Assembly: GCF_002127325.2 (NCBI RefSeq)
Contig: NC_035441.2
Location: forward strand, 149,700,124-149,764,123
Origin: Helianthus annuus
Taxonomy: Eukaryota > Streptophyta > Magnoliopsida > Asterales > Asteraceae
Direction of reading: 5' to 3'
DNA: 64,000 nt
The notes beneath the pieces were generated by a model that did no database searches, had not been told where the DNA came from, and saw only the letters and a list, made by a program, of their open reading frames with translations. This document shows, piece by piece, positions 11,737 through 22,703 of the stretch (position 1 is the stretch's first letter; every line of letters begins with the position of its first letter). The position numbers and the translations under genes are program-made.

Positions 11737-12169
11737 TTGTTTATGTTTGCTTTTGTTAGGATGTCTACATGGTTATTCTTTTGGTCTTAAAAACCTATGT
11801 AAACTTGGGTCATGTTTTATTGTCTTTCAAAACTATGTACACTTGGTGACTTTGGTTATGTAATGTATTAAACAATGTTTTCTTTATGGTATGTCATGTC
11901 ATGTTTTATTATCTTTATATGATTTGAAGGTGTTAAATGGTATGAGATTGTTTAATGATTTGAGGTTACAATTAATGCAGGGTGTTAAGGGCATGTTATA
12001 GTTTCTGCAGGTTTTTAGGTTTGTAGATTGTTAAGGGTTGTAGGTTGTTAGGGGTTGCAAGTTGATATGGGTTGCATGTTGTTAGGTGGTGCAGATTGTT
12101 AGGAGATGACAGGTTGTTAGGTGATGATAAGTGTCAAATGTCCAGCTTTAGGTGATGCAGGTTTGTTAT
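11737..12169 (+). other. 3' flank of MULE transposase
   Basis: AT-rich, G/T-biased sequence without a credible ORF, probably 3' untranslated sequence of the transposase. From 11990 it contains short degenerate GTTGTTAGG-type repeats leading into the tandem palindromes. Confidence 0.5.
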
Positions 12170-12412
12170 TCCTCGGACACTAATTCTATTGGCTTTTTTT
12201 TTATTTCCGCGGACACTTATGTTGTCACTTTGTTATGTTTGCGGACACTTATGCCTTCACTTTGTTATGTCCCCGGACACTTATGCTTTTTCACTTCGTT
12301 ATGTCCACGGACACTTAAGCTTTCACTTTGTTATGTCCGCGGACACTTGTGCAATTAAATTTGTAGCGACGGACACTTATGCTATTCATTTGTTATGTCC
12401 GTGGCTATACAA
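12170..12412. repeat. Tandem repeat of about 35-40 bp with palindromic core GTCCGCGGAC
   Basis: About six degenerate copies of GGACACTTATGCYTTCACTT followed by TGTTATGTCC. Copy junctions form TGTCC-(N)GC-GGACA palindromes, the best being TGTCCGCGGACA near 12334. Short frames across it only reflect the repeat. It sits between the convergent transposase and GRF genes. Confidence 0.8.
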
Positions 12413-12909
12413 ACTTGACATAAACAACAACTGCAACAATATCCATGAATAATATCCAAAATATATCACTGCCATAACATGATTCACAACTACAAAACAA
12501 AATACATAAAGATCTTACTAGATTTCATTCCACTACCTAACCATTTTAACAAAAAACAATAGTGAAAAGCATCATCCAACTAAGAATCATGTACTTTTTC
12601 CATTTTTTGATTCAGCTCTACTATCTTTCAAATGTGCTTCAAGTTTCTTGTTTCTAGCATGAAGCTCCTGAATCCATGAGTTTATTGTTAGTCCTTAGCA
12701 AACCTGGAATAGTATATCGTGCTTCTTCTTCTTCAGCCTTTGGTTCAGCCCATCCAATGAAAGTCTTACAAATTAGTGATTCCTGTAAACAAAACAACAA
12801 AAACTAAACATTGATTTTCAAATTATGGTGAATTTGGGGAAAACTTACTTTGAATTGACACGAGTGATACACTCGTCCTAGGTTTCTATCTGACCGAGAA
12901 GTTCGTAAT

Positions 12910-15123
12910 TGTAACGCCCTGCGTTTTCAAACTTCCTACATTTAGAAACCTTACGTGAAATTCTAACTTTGGAAATCTTGTGTTCTTATAACCATTCTTT
13001 CATTGTAATCGTTGTAAAATACGGAACTTGCTTCGTAAATAAAACTTGTACATTACACTTTTTACCTAGTTAAATCATGTTTTATTTCACATTTCACCTT
13101 GTTACAAGTTAGGGGAAACATTGTTGCACATTATTACACAACTTAACTAACAAAATTACTCATTATAATGTTTTAAAAAAATAAAAAAATAAAGAAATAT
13201 GGCAGCCCCAATTCAGCAAAATTCAGCCCATATAGTTGGGTTTTGTGGGCTAGTTTCAAGGTGTAACCCCTTCTAAACACTTCCAAAGCCCAACCCATTG
13301 AAACCCTAATCCTCCCCCTATAAATACCACTTATAACCAGCCTCCCTACCACTTTTGCAACCCTAAAAACTCACAAAACATCCACCAAACCGTAGCTGAA
13401 AGCAAGGGTTCGAGTAGATTGACACCCCTTCACGAAAATGAGCATAACTCACTCAATTCTTATCCGATTCACTCGATTCTTTTTCCTACTTGCTTGTATA
13501 ATCATGGGGTTCGATTCCTAGACTTCTCCTTGGAGAAATCAGACTTGGAAATGCCCCGAAATAGTCCATAAACTTTCTGTTTGTTTTTATGTTCATCAAA
13601 AACTTGTTTAAACCTATGCAACTTGTGTCCAACACATCTCATACCTATGTCCTAATGCTTACAACTTATCCCATGGTTGGTTAAGCTTAAAAACAAGGTT
13701 GAGACATTTAAAATCAGAGGATTAAACCTCATAAACTTGGTGTTTTGTTTAGGGTTTTTAACCCACAAGTCATGTCAAACTTTGTCTTTGATACATGAGT
13801 GATTATGGAACAACTTGGGTTGTCCAAACATACAATCCTCACATGATTTGATGAATTCTCTTAGTTAGTGTGTATATTTCTTATTCTTTATTGTATGTTC
13901 ATGACCCTCCTTGGTTGTTTTTTTTACATCAAGTGTAGTGGTGAACACATAGAGGTGCCTAAATGGAAGACTTGATCTTCCTACCTCCTACATGACTTCT
14001 ATGACATTTAGAGGTACCAAAATGAAGATTTTAATCTTCTACCTCATGCTTGAACTATTGGACATATATTATATAACCTAAATATATTATTCGAATAATC
14101 GAATCTTTGATGATGAACTAGTGTTCATATGTCGGGGTACTAGATTACATCATCCTAGACTATGATAACTTGTCACGATTCTAATGGAACCTTGTTCCAT
14201 GAAAACATCTAAACTCCTTCGAGTTTCCTAGTGTCAAGAACAAGCATCATATGTACTAAATGATTATTTTCCATGTTATTCTCATATCTTATTTTTATGT
14301 TGTTTTAAACACCGAATCTCGACTCTAAACATACTTGAACTTTAACCCTTATACATTCGGACTCTAAATCTCTACTCGTCAACAATTGGATAATCGGAAA
14401 ACATATGCAAACTTTGTGAGTATACTCGTATTCCCCCTTTTTACTTTTATCACTTTTGGGGTGTAACATGTTTACATATTGAAACTTACACATGAACTTT
14501 TGTCTAAACACATGAACATTCCTATAACATGCTTGTATATGTGATGGCTTGATACTTTAAATTTGGGTGATTCTTATGTGTAGAACTTATCATTAACTTC
14601 GTACGAGCCAAACCTTGACATATGTAGCGCTATAGGATTAACGACCCGCCTCTACTGAAACTTTGGTTATGTCATGAGCAAGTTGCGTTTTCTTGGTTTG
14701 ATATGTTAGACACATGCCATATTTAATGTTTATCTTGAATCGCATGCTTGCTATGAGGAATTGTTCACACTTTTATCTTATGCTATGTATGTACCAAACT
14801 TGTATACTCGCCTTTGCTTTTGCATTGATTTGTATTTTAAACATGTTACAGGTTGATGATGATGAAATGAAAGAGGTAGCACGATGCCTAGATACACACT
14901 TTAGACGTTAGGTTTAATATGTTGTATCGAATTTTGGTTATGTTTAGTTTTGTTATTTTGATTAAACTTGTTGTTATTTGGGATCTTGTATTGATGACTA
15001 CTTGAAGTTTGGGAAATGAAATTTGGATTATTAAATTATTGTCACAAATAGTGTTATGATGTCTCGAGCAATCTTCACACTTCGTCTCATCCCGATGTTT
15101 CCGCCATTGGTTGGGGTGTGACA
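12910..15123 (+). repeat. Element F 5' LTR
   Basis: Starts TGTAACGCCC and ends GGGTGTGACA. A TATA box (CCTATAAATAC, about 13317-13327) precedes a leader beginning near 13350. It is practically identical to the 3' LTR. Confidence 0.93.
13317..13327 (+). promoter_or_regulatory. TATA box of element F
   Basis: CCTATAAATAC in the 5' LTR, repeated in the 3' LTR at about 18735-18745. As F has no gene, this promoter would serve only to make the genomic RNA. Confidence 0.65.
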
Positions 15124-15126
15124 GAT

Positions 15127-15140
15127 TGGTATCAGAGCCA
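15127..15140 (+). other. Element F primer-binding site (tRNA-iMet type)
   Basis: TGGTATCAGAGCCA starts three bases after the 5' LTR, with the same sequence and spacing as in element B. Confidence 0.92.
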
Positions 15141-18100
15141 TAACTATAGGGAATTAGGAAAAGTAGGAATGCTTTAACCTAGTCTATAGTTCTAGAGCTT
15201 TATTCGTATGTTTTACTTGAAATTACTAGCATGCTATCTTATTTGCTTTTATTTATTCTCTTTTGATCTTGTAAGCATATGTGTCACTTGTGGGTTAACA
15301 CTTAACATGCTATACTTGATTTTATTATGTGTTAACACTTGTTTCTTCATTTTATCCTTTATGTGTGTTCTTGACATACTTTTTATGCATTAATATTCGT
15401 TTCATCATTTCACTTTTATTGTGATGTTCTTGACATGTTATACTTGTTTGTTTAATCTTTAATATAAACTTTTCCTCACGCGTTTTACTCGATTATTCTA
15501 AATCCGACAACACACATATTACACAAACGTGACGAGTTCACCAAAATAGGCGTGAAACCCATAATTTGGTGAACAACTCTCAATCCATCCACTTTCCTTT
15601 TCTTTTTACATGAAATTCACCATCAAGTTAGGAGTGAAATCCTCACCTTGATGGAGAAGTTCAAATTTCAAATTCTAGTGGACCCTCGTCAACATGTCGA
15701 AATTTAAATTTTGACCCGACGAGTACCAACCACACTTAGGATACGAAATCGTCAAGATAGGGGTGAAACCCGCACCTTGTCGACTAGTTCCACTCCTTGA
15801 TTTTTTCATAAATCCCGCCAAGTCTCGAAATTTCGATTGATTTGGGACATGTAGTAACCGGAAGGGTAAATACCGTTAACCGACTTGTCGGCGAGAGTAT
15901 TTTACCTATTAGGCCAAAGCATGCTCCTCAAATTCAAAAGACTTTTCGACCACTTTGGTTAGTCAAAGTTCCATTTGGAACACTCCAAACTTTGGTCAAA
16001 CATGTGTTTCTATTGTTCATTTTATACGATGCAATCTTTCAACCTCGAGTTTACCTTTGATTTCTCTTTTCACACGCACAACATATCGAACATTTTCGAT
16101 ACATTTATATATGCATGATTTTCATATAATTTAAATTCATATTCCTTGTAACAACTAGTGGAGAGGTATCATCGAGATTGGAGTGACTTCCCTACCTTGA
16201 CGATTGACTCCACCCCTCTTCCCTTAAAACGACCTCACCAACGAGTTAGGGGTGATTCCCTTACTTAGGTGACCGTTACCCAAAACTTCTCTTTCGAAAC
16301 ATCTTATTATGCAAACTCGATCATACTTTATACCCAAATTGTTTAATGTTATTTAAAAATACCCACTCATACAGATTTCGAAATACATTGTTTTATCAAA
16401 CGTACTTTTTATTCTACAATCTATTTTCACTCAACTCATATACGCGAAATTCATAATCATGTCTTAAAACGTTTTATTACTCAAACTTCAAAACCTTACG
16501 AAATGCTACCTATCAATTTAATCGGCCCAATGAAACTCTTGCCCATGAACTTCTTATTCGACTTAATCACTAAAACTTGCTCACATTATATCGTCATACT
16601 AGAGACTTCCGTTCTAAATTGAAACCAAACCAACCTTTCTCAATTACCTATAGGATCTTATAGATATTATGAGATCGTTTTACCAAAGAATATTTCCAAC
16701 ATCAAGGAACCATTTGTCTAAACCCTTTAAAATGAACACTAAGACCTTTGATAAATCCCTTTTCCAAGGATCAACGTATTCACAAAAAACTCCAAAATTT
16801 CTTGTTAGATGAAACGAACTTACCTTTTTCCTACACCTATTTTTCAAAACACGTGGGCAAGAAGACTCCATGGGGACCGACCATCTTCGGATCTCGTAAA
16901 CTCTTTTAAAACAAAGGTAGCATTTCCATTCATTACGAAATGCGATATGCATGACCAATAAGTACTTTATATACTCTTACATATGCAAACTATATTCTAC
17001 CCTTTTAAACCAAGCTCAATCTAAATTTGATTCAACAAACTCAATGTTTTGTTTAAACAACTATACATGCACATCATCATACACATTTTAGACGATATCT
17101 CGCGATAACATCATTTATATCATTCGTATTACATACTCGACCTTTTGAATGCTTTATACACTTAGATCCGTGGTGTCCCAACAAACACTATATACGCAAT
17201 ATTTATTTTTCATACCTACACCTATGTTCATACGTTTTATGCTTCTACTTATACGCATACTACTTATACGTTTTGCGCTTCTACTTGTACACATACTACT
17301 TACACGTTTTATGTTTATGCTCATACATACATGCGTATTCATACTTAAACTTATGCTCATACTTTCATCCTTACTCATGATTCGTACATTCGTACCTATA
17401 CGCGAGCGTAATCCGAGGGATTCGCTTACGTGGGTCCCATACATGCTTAAACATAAACATGCTTACATACGACATTCTTCTACGTACACATTCTTATTTT
17501 CAAATTCATGTATACCTTGATTCATACATAACTAGTACAAGCTATGTGGATCATGCGACGATCAGTATAATCGCGGGTGCACACGGGATTATAGTGATAG
17601 GCGTATGAGAACCATAGAGTGTACTACTGTGTATGGTAAGACACGGAACGTAACATGACCCCGAGTAACGAAACTGACGTAATGTGGTTAAAACATGGTG
17701 GATACGCCGCTGGTACTTCCTATATATAAGTGTTTTCACCATGTTACCAAACTTTCGTAAAACGTGCCATGAGAAATTCAGTGTGTTGCAGACCTTTTGG
17801 ACCTAATACAACTTCACGCAACTCACAAACGCATTATATCCGATTATTCATGACGAGACTTCATCCTTAACACACTACGTTTATCTATCCAACACTTATG
17901 CTATTCACATACTTGTACTCTTTAAGAGCCATTCTTTCATTCTATACTCGTATTATTTTATACAAAACTCGTTCGCAATCCAGCTTGTTTAAACATTTGA
18001 GTCCTAACTTACCTCATTACCTATAAAATAGCCTCCCTATTCTTGATTCTTGTGTAACTATACTTAGTATCTCTCTATTGCTTTATTTAAAGTAACAAAC

Positions 18101-18295
18101 CTTTTCGTTCCTCTCAATAAACAGGTTTTACGAAAGTATGATTTTTTTATACTATCCTTAAAAACTTCCGCTTGCAAATCTACCTTGATGTTCTCCAAAA
18201 TTTGGTACTTTTCAAAACTTTCAAACTTCCCAAGTTTCAATTCTTAATGATCACCTTTATGCCAAAAACTCTTTCAAGCCTTCCTCTTGAATAAA
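15141..18295 (+). other. Non-coding interior of element F
   Basis: No retroelement domain was found in any frame. Besides the hairpin array, 17230-17325 holds about 2.5 copies of a 36-bp unit (CGTTTTATGCTTCTACTTATACGCATAC type), which creates a spurious hydrophobic frame. The rest is AT-rich single-copy-like sequence. Confidence 0.75.
15536..16271 (+). repeat. Array of five hairpins with a common loop in the leader of element F
   Basis: Five inverted repeats enclose nearly the same loop of 18-19 nt with core TAGGNGTGAAACCC. Stems: 15536-15545/15565-15574 (GTTCACCAAA, 10 of 10 paired); 15620-15627/15647-15654 (CCATCAAG, 8 of 8); 15749-15756/15776-15783 (TCGTCAAG, one mismatch); 16168-16176/16196-16204 (ATCATCGAG, one mismatch and one G-U). 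The last, 16236-16245/16264-16271, has CACC and GAG paired around an internal loop. The stems differ in sequence between copies but stay self-complementary. Inside the loop, GGG and CCC can pair as well. Confidence 0.8.
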
Positions 18296-18328
18296 TTTCG
18301 GGACGAAATTTCCTAAAGGAGGGGAGAC
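18296..18328 (+). promoter_or_regulatory. Element F polypurine tract with upstream palindrome
   Basis: TTTCGGGACGAAA (18296-18308) lies 20 nt before the 3' LTR; AAAGGAGGGGAGAC (18315-18328) is the polypurine tract. Position and sequence match A and G although F has no coding sequence. Confidence 0.88.
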
Positions 18329-20541
18329 TGTAACGCCCTGCGTTTTCAAACTTCCTACATTTAGAAACCTTACGTGAAATTCTAACTTTGGAAATCTTGT
18401 GTTCTTATAACCATTCTTTCATTGTAATCGTTGTAAAATACGGAACTTGCTTCGTAAATAAAACTTGTACATTACACTTTTTACCTAGTTAAATCATGTT
18501 TTATTTCATATTTCACCTTGTTACAAGTTAGGGGAAACATTGTTGCACATTATTACACAACTTAACTAACAAAATTACTCATTATAATGTTTTAAAAAAT
18601 AAAAAAATAAAGAAATATGGCAGCCCCAATTCAGCAAAATTCAGCCCATATAGTTGGGTTTTGTGGGCTAGTTTCAAGGTGTAACCCCTTCTAAACACTT
18701 CCAAAGCCCAACCCATTGAAACCCTAATCCTCCCCCTATAAATACCACTTATAACCAGCCTCCCTACCACTTTTGCAACCCTAAAAACTCACAAAACATC
18801 CACCAAACCGTAGCTGAAAGCAAGGGTTCGAGTAGATTGACACCCCTTCACGAAAATGAGCATAACTCACTCAATTCTTATCCGATTCACTCGATTCTTT
18901 TTCCTACTTGCTTGTATAATCATGGGGTTCGATTCCTAGACTTCTCCTTGGAGAAATCAGACTTGGAAATGCCCCGAAATAGTCCATAAACTTTCTGTTT
19001 GTTTTTATGTTCATCAAAAACTTGTTTAAACCTATGCAACTTGTGTCCAACACATCTCATACCTATGTCCTAATGCTTACAACTTATCCCATGGTTGGTT
19101 AAGCTTAAAAACAAGGTTGAGACATTTAAAATCAGAGGATTAAACCTCATAAACTTGGTGTTTTGTTTAGGGTTTTTAACCCACAAGTCATGTCAAACTT
19201 TGTCTTTGATACATGAGTGATTATGGAACAACTTGGGTTGTCCAAACATACAATCCTCACATGATTTGATGAATTCTCTTAGTTAGTGTGTATATTTCTT
19301 ATTCTTTATTGTATGTTCATGACCCTCCTTGGTTGTTTTTTTTACATCAAGTGTAGTGGTGAACACATAGAGGTGCCTAAATGGAAGACTTGATCTTCCT
19401 ACCTCCTACATGACTTCTATGACATTTAGAGGTACCAAAATGAAGATTTTAATCTTCTACCTCATGCTTGAACTATTGGACATATATTATATAACCTAAA
19501 TATATTATTCGAATAATCGAATCTTTGATGATGAACTAGTGTTCATATGTCGGGGTACTAGATTACATCATCCTAGACTATGATAACTTGTCACGATTCT
19601 AATGGAACCTTGTTCCATGAAAACATCTAAACTCCTTCGAGTTTCCTAGTGTCAAGAACAAGCATCATATGTACTAAATGATTATTTTCCATGTTATTCT
19701 CATATCTTATTTTTATGTTGTTTTAAACACCGAATCTCGACTCTAAACATACTTGAACTTTAACCCTTATACATTCGGACTCTAAATCTCTACTCGTCAA
19801 CAATTGGATAATCGGAAAACATATGCAAACTTTGTGAGTATACTCGTATTCCCCCTTTTTACTTTTATCACTTTTGGGGTGTAACATGTTTACCTATTGA
19901 AACTTACACATGAACTTTTGTCTAAACACATGAACATTCCTATAACATGCTTGTATATGTGATGGCTTGATACTTTAAATTTGGGTGATTCTTATGTGTA
20001 GAACTTATCATTAACTTCGTACGAGCCAAACCTTGACATATGTAGCGCTATAGGATTAACGACCCGCCTCTACTGAAACTTTGGTTATGTCATGAGCAAG
20101 TTGCGTTTTCTTGGTTTGATATGTTAGACACATGCCATATTTAATGTTTATCTTGAATCGCATGCTTGCTATGAGGAATTGTTCACACTTTTATCTTATG
20201 CTATGTATGTACCAAACTTGTATACTCGCCTTTGCTTTTGCATTGAATTGTATTTTAAACATGTTACAGGTTGATGATGATGAAATGAAAGAGGTAGCAC
20301 GATGCCTAGATACACACTTTAGACGTTAGGTTTAATATGTTGTATCGAATTTTGGTTATGTTTAGTTTTGTTATTTTGATTAAACTTGTTGTTATTTGGG
20401 ATCTTGTATTGATGACTACTTGAAGTTTGGGAAATGAAATTTGGATTATTAAATTATTGTCACAAATAGTGTTATGATGTCTCGAGCAATCTTCACACTT
20501 CGTCTCATCCCGATGTTTCCGCCATTGGTTGGGGTGTGACA
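18329..20541 (+). repeat. Element F 3' LTR
   Basis: Compared with the 5' LTR I see C/T near 18510, one A fewer in the A-run near 18595, A/C near 19894 and T/A near 20247. All else compared looks identical. It ends at the GTAAT duplication. Confidence 0.93.
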
Positions 20542-20849
20542 GTAATATTACTTCCTTCCCACACAAACAATAAACAGATGACATTGAAGATGAGATTAGA
20601 ATCTAGGTTTTAAAAGTTGCAAATGTGTTAGCTTGAAGAACATGAACAAAGAACAAAGTGGGTGTGGGATTTTATAGGGTTTTATAACTTCACAAGCATG
20701 AAAAGACGGTTTTACCCTCACAAACTATGCATGTGAGGCCATTTAACATGGATTAATAACGGGGTTAGTGATAAAGGATGAAACCCATAACAAAATTAAT
20801 CTTAAAGGCTGGTTTTGGCAAGTTTTAAAGATTAAGGCTGAAACCAGCA

Positions 20850-20891
20850 AGATTGGTGAAACTTATAGGACGTTTTGTGCAATTTACTCTT
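20850..20891 (-). repeat. Probable right terminus of the MULE
   Basis: On the minus strand this reads AGTAAATTGCACAAAACGTCC followed by TATAAGTTTCACC, a form common at termini of plant Mutator-like elements. It lies about 270 bp beyond the GRF start codon. The matching left terminus is absent, presumably lost where element E abuts the transposase. Confidence 0.5.
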
Positions 20892-21235
20892 ATTTTGTGG
20901 ATAGTTATCTAAGTTTCTTATTTGAGTCATCTTAGGAGGTGTGTTAGATGATTATTATGCAATTAATTAATAGGTATCCTACTTAGTCTAATGTGCTTAG
21001 GTTAGTTTTATAGCATGTTATTAAGTCGGGATTTGTAATCACGTTTTGAGCAAGCTTCTTGATAATAAAGTTTGGGCGTTTACCGATTTTTATTCCTAAT
21101 TTCTGATTGTTATCATCTAGTACCAATTAAACCTCTTTAGTAAATTATGATCTATTTGATGTAATTTAAGAGTATGTAAGCGTTGTCACTAAAAAAAAAC
21201 TTATTTAGTGGGGATTACAGTTTGCCATTATAAAT
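20892..21235. other. Unassigned AT-rich spacer
   Basis: About 340 bp with no ORF, terminal repeat or similarity to other parts of the window that I can see. Confidence 0.5.
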
Positions 21236-21398
21236 CTATACTATACTATACTATACTGTACAGTAGAGTACAGTACAGTAGAGTACAGTACAGTACAGTA
21301 GAGTACAGTACAATACAGTACAGTGCAGTACAGTACAACACAACACAACACAACACAACACAACACAACACAATACAATACAACACAATACAATACAA

Positions 21399-21452
<54 letters not shown>
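21236..21452. repeat. Compound microsatellite: TACAG/CAACA pentamers followed by (TA)n
   Basis: Pentamers TACTA, TACAG, TAGAG, CAACA and CAATA run to about 21402, followed by a (TA)n tract to 21452 into which the next MITE is inserted. Confidence 0.93.
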
Positions 21453-21456
<4 letters not shown>

Positions 21457-21840
21457 GATGGTTCAAATGAAAACCACTTTTATTGTGAAAACTCGAAAAC
21501 TAACTAAAAAAAGCCTAAAAAACACACAAAATTTTTTTTTTATAAAAATCGCTAGTTTTTATATATAAAAAAAAACTTTTTTTCAAAAAAAAAAAAAAAA
21601 AATTCGTGTAGTCCCACATGTGTAATAATACACATGTGTAGTACACATACATATGTGCAGTATTACACATGTGCACTACACAAAATTTTTTTTTTTTTTT
21701 TTTTTGAAAATTTTTTTATATATTAAAAAACCTGCGAAATTTTGATTGCAAAAAAAAATTAAAAAAAATTTTTTTTGTATGTTTTTTTGGCTTTTTTTAA
21801 TTAGTTTTCACAATAACTAGTGGTTTTCATTTGAACCTTC

Positions 21841-21841
<1 letters not shown>
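21453..21841. mobile_element. MITE family 1, copy 1
   Basis: The ends are inverted repeats: GGGGATGGTTCAAATGAAAACC on the left and its complement ending CATTTGAACCTTCCC on the right. Related ends occur at 22704-23325, 26725-26830 and 27922-28237. It is flanked by (TA)n on both sides, so a TA target duplication cannot be told from the microsatellite. The interior is A/T homopolymers and ACACATGTG motifs, with no coding sequence. Confidence 0.75.
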
Positions 21842-21882
<41 letters not shown>

Positions 21883-21937
21883 TACTGTACTGTACTATAC
21901 TATACTAAAGTATACGATACAATACAATACAATATAT

Positions 21938-22302
21938 CCGTGAGAACTTTTTGATCCGGGGCGAGGTGGGCCAATTTTTTTTTTCATAAACGTAGATGCG
22001 TGTATTATAAACACATTTGTAAAAAAAAATTCAAAAAAAAAATGTCGTGTTTGTAGGTTTGAGCACCACAAGTTTGTGTTTACGGGTACCGTAAATCTTC
22101 CGGTAAGATTTACGGTACCCGTAAACACAAACTTGTGGTGCTCAAAACTACAAACACGACATTTTTTTTTGAATTTTTTACGAATGTGTTTATAATACAC
22201 GTATCTACGTTTATGAAAAAAAATTTTGGTCCACCTCGCCCCGTACGGTGTAGTTCTCACGGTTCTTACAACTCGAGGTGGTTCTCATTTTAGCGGTCCC
22301 CT
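21938..22302. mobile_element. Fold-back MITE family 2 with very long inverted repeat
   Basis: The sequence folds on itself around CCGG at 22100-22103 with arms of about 150 bp. The inner arms (for example TTTACGGGTACCGTAAATCTT and its complement) are nearly perfect. The right end GGTTCTTACAACTCGAGGTGG continuing to CTCATTTTAGCGG is the family 2 terminus, also at 23376-23785 and 23860-26094; the left terminus is truncated. Confidence 0.78.
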
Positions 22303-22310
22303 ATATATAT

Positions 22311-22690
22311 GATGGACACCAAAGGTAATTTAACTTTTTTGAGAAGACTACCTTTTTAATTTATTTTAAAGTTCAAAACATATTAATACATTATTTAATA
22401 AACTTTTAATTAATACACTAAATACACTTTCTCAACAATATTTATTTCACTAAAAAAAATAGGAATATAACTAGATCACATAAGAAAAATATTATACCAT
22501 CTATATCTATATGTGTATCTATTATATAATATAAATTAGCTGGACAACAAAGTAATTTAACTTTATTTGAGAATAACACCTTTGTAATTTACCTTAAAGT
22601 TCAAGACACATTAATACATTTTTTTCACTCAAATCGGTACGGGCCACTTCAATATGTTTCTGTCGCGATGCGTGTCAGGCCACTTCTAGT
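22311..22690. mobile_element. Helitron-like non-autonomous repeat
   Basis: Shares GATGGACACCAAAG, the AATTTAACTTTATTTGAGAA segment and TTAATACATTATTTAATAAAC with the array at 50278-53362. It ends GGCCACTTCTAGT after CGCGATGCG, a GC-rich hairpin followed by CTAGT as at many plant Helitron 3' ends. There is no Rep/helicase sequence. Confidence 0.5.
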
Positions 22691-22703
22691 ATATATATAG
22701 GGA

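Larger units (their letters stand above)
12910..20541 (+). mobile_element. Element F: complete non-autonomous Tekay-like retrotransposon (LARD type)
   Basis: F is 7632 bp and is flanked by the perfect 5-bp duplication GTAAT (12905-12909 and 20542-20546). It has two LTRs of 2214 and 2213 bp, a Met primer site, a polypurine tract and the TTTCGGGACGAAA palindrome of chromoviruses. The 3205-bp interior encodes no gag, protease, RT or integrase; small frames in it lack family motifs. This is the build of a large retrotransposon derivative moved in trans. By eye the LTRs differ at three bases and one 1-bp indel, so the insertion is very recent. The interior starts with five hairpins. Confidence 0.92.
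12654..20584 (-). pseudogene. GRF-type zinc-finger gene, split by insertion of element F
   Basis: The gene reads on the minus strand from ATG 20584 to 20542, then across element F to 12909-12849, an intron (12848-12783, GTAAGT...ACAG) and exon 2 from 12782 to a TAG at 12654. The split falls exactly at the GTAAT target duplication of F, and counting one copy of GTAAT the frame continues. Motifs fit a GRF zinc finger: CLCG near the start, then TSRSDRNLGRVYHSCQ, then CKTFIGWAEP, giving C-x-C...C...C with the GR(V)YHSC core. GRF fingers bind single-stranded nucleic acid in known proteins. Beyond the stop, another frame encodes a helical ELHARNKKLEAHLKD tail, so a frameshift has probably shortened the protein. 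It may be the second gene of the MULE rather than a host gene. Confidence 0.72.

Noticed and set aside
12152..12452. Two overlapping ORFs with repeated HLCLHFV and DTYA motifs
   Set aside because: They only translate the tandem repeat in two frames.
15127..15140. Possible tRNA gene signal
   Set aside because: Only the 3' end complement of initiator tRNA is present (primer-binding site); no tRNA body can be folded.
17149..17520. Hydrophobic 123-codon ORF in element F that looks like a membrane protein
   Set aside because: It comes from a 36-bp tandem repeat rich in TTTTATG and CTTCTACTTATACG; no homologous frame elsewhere in F.
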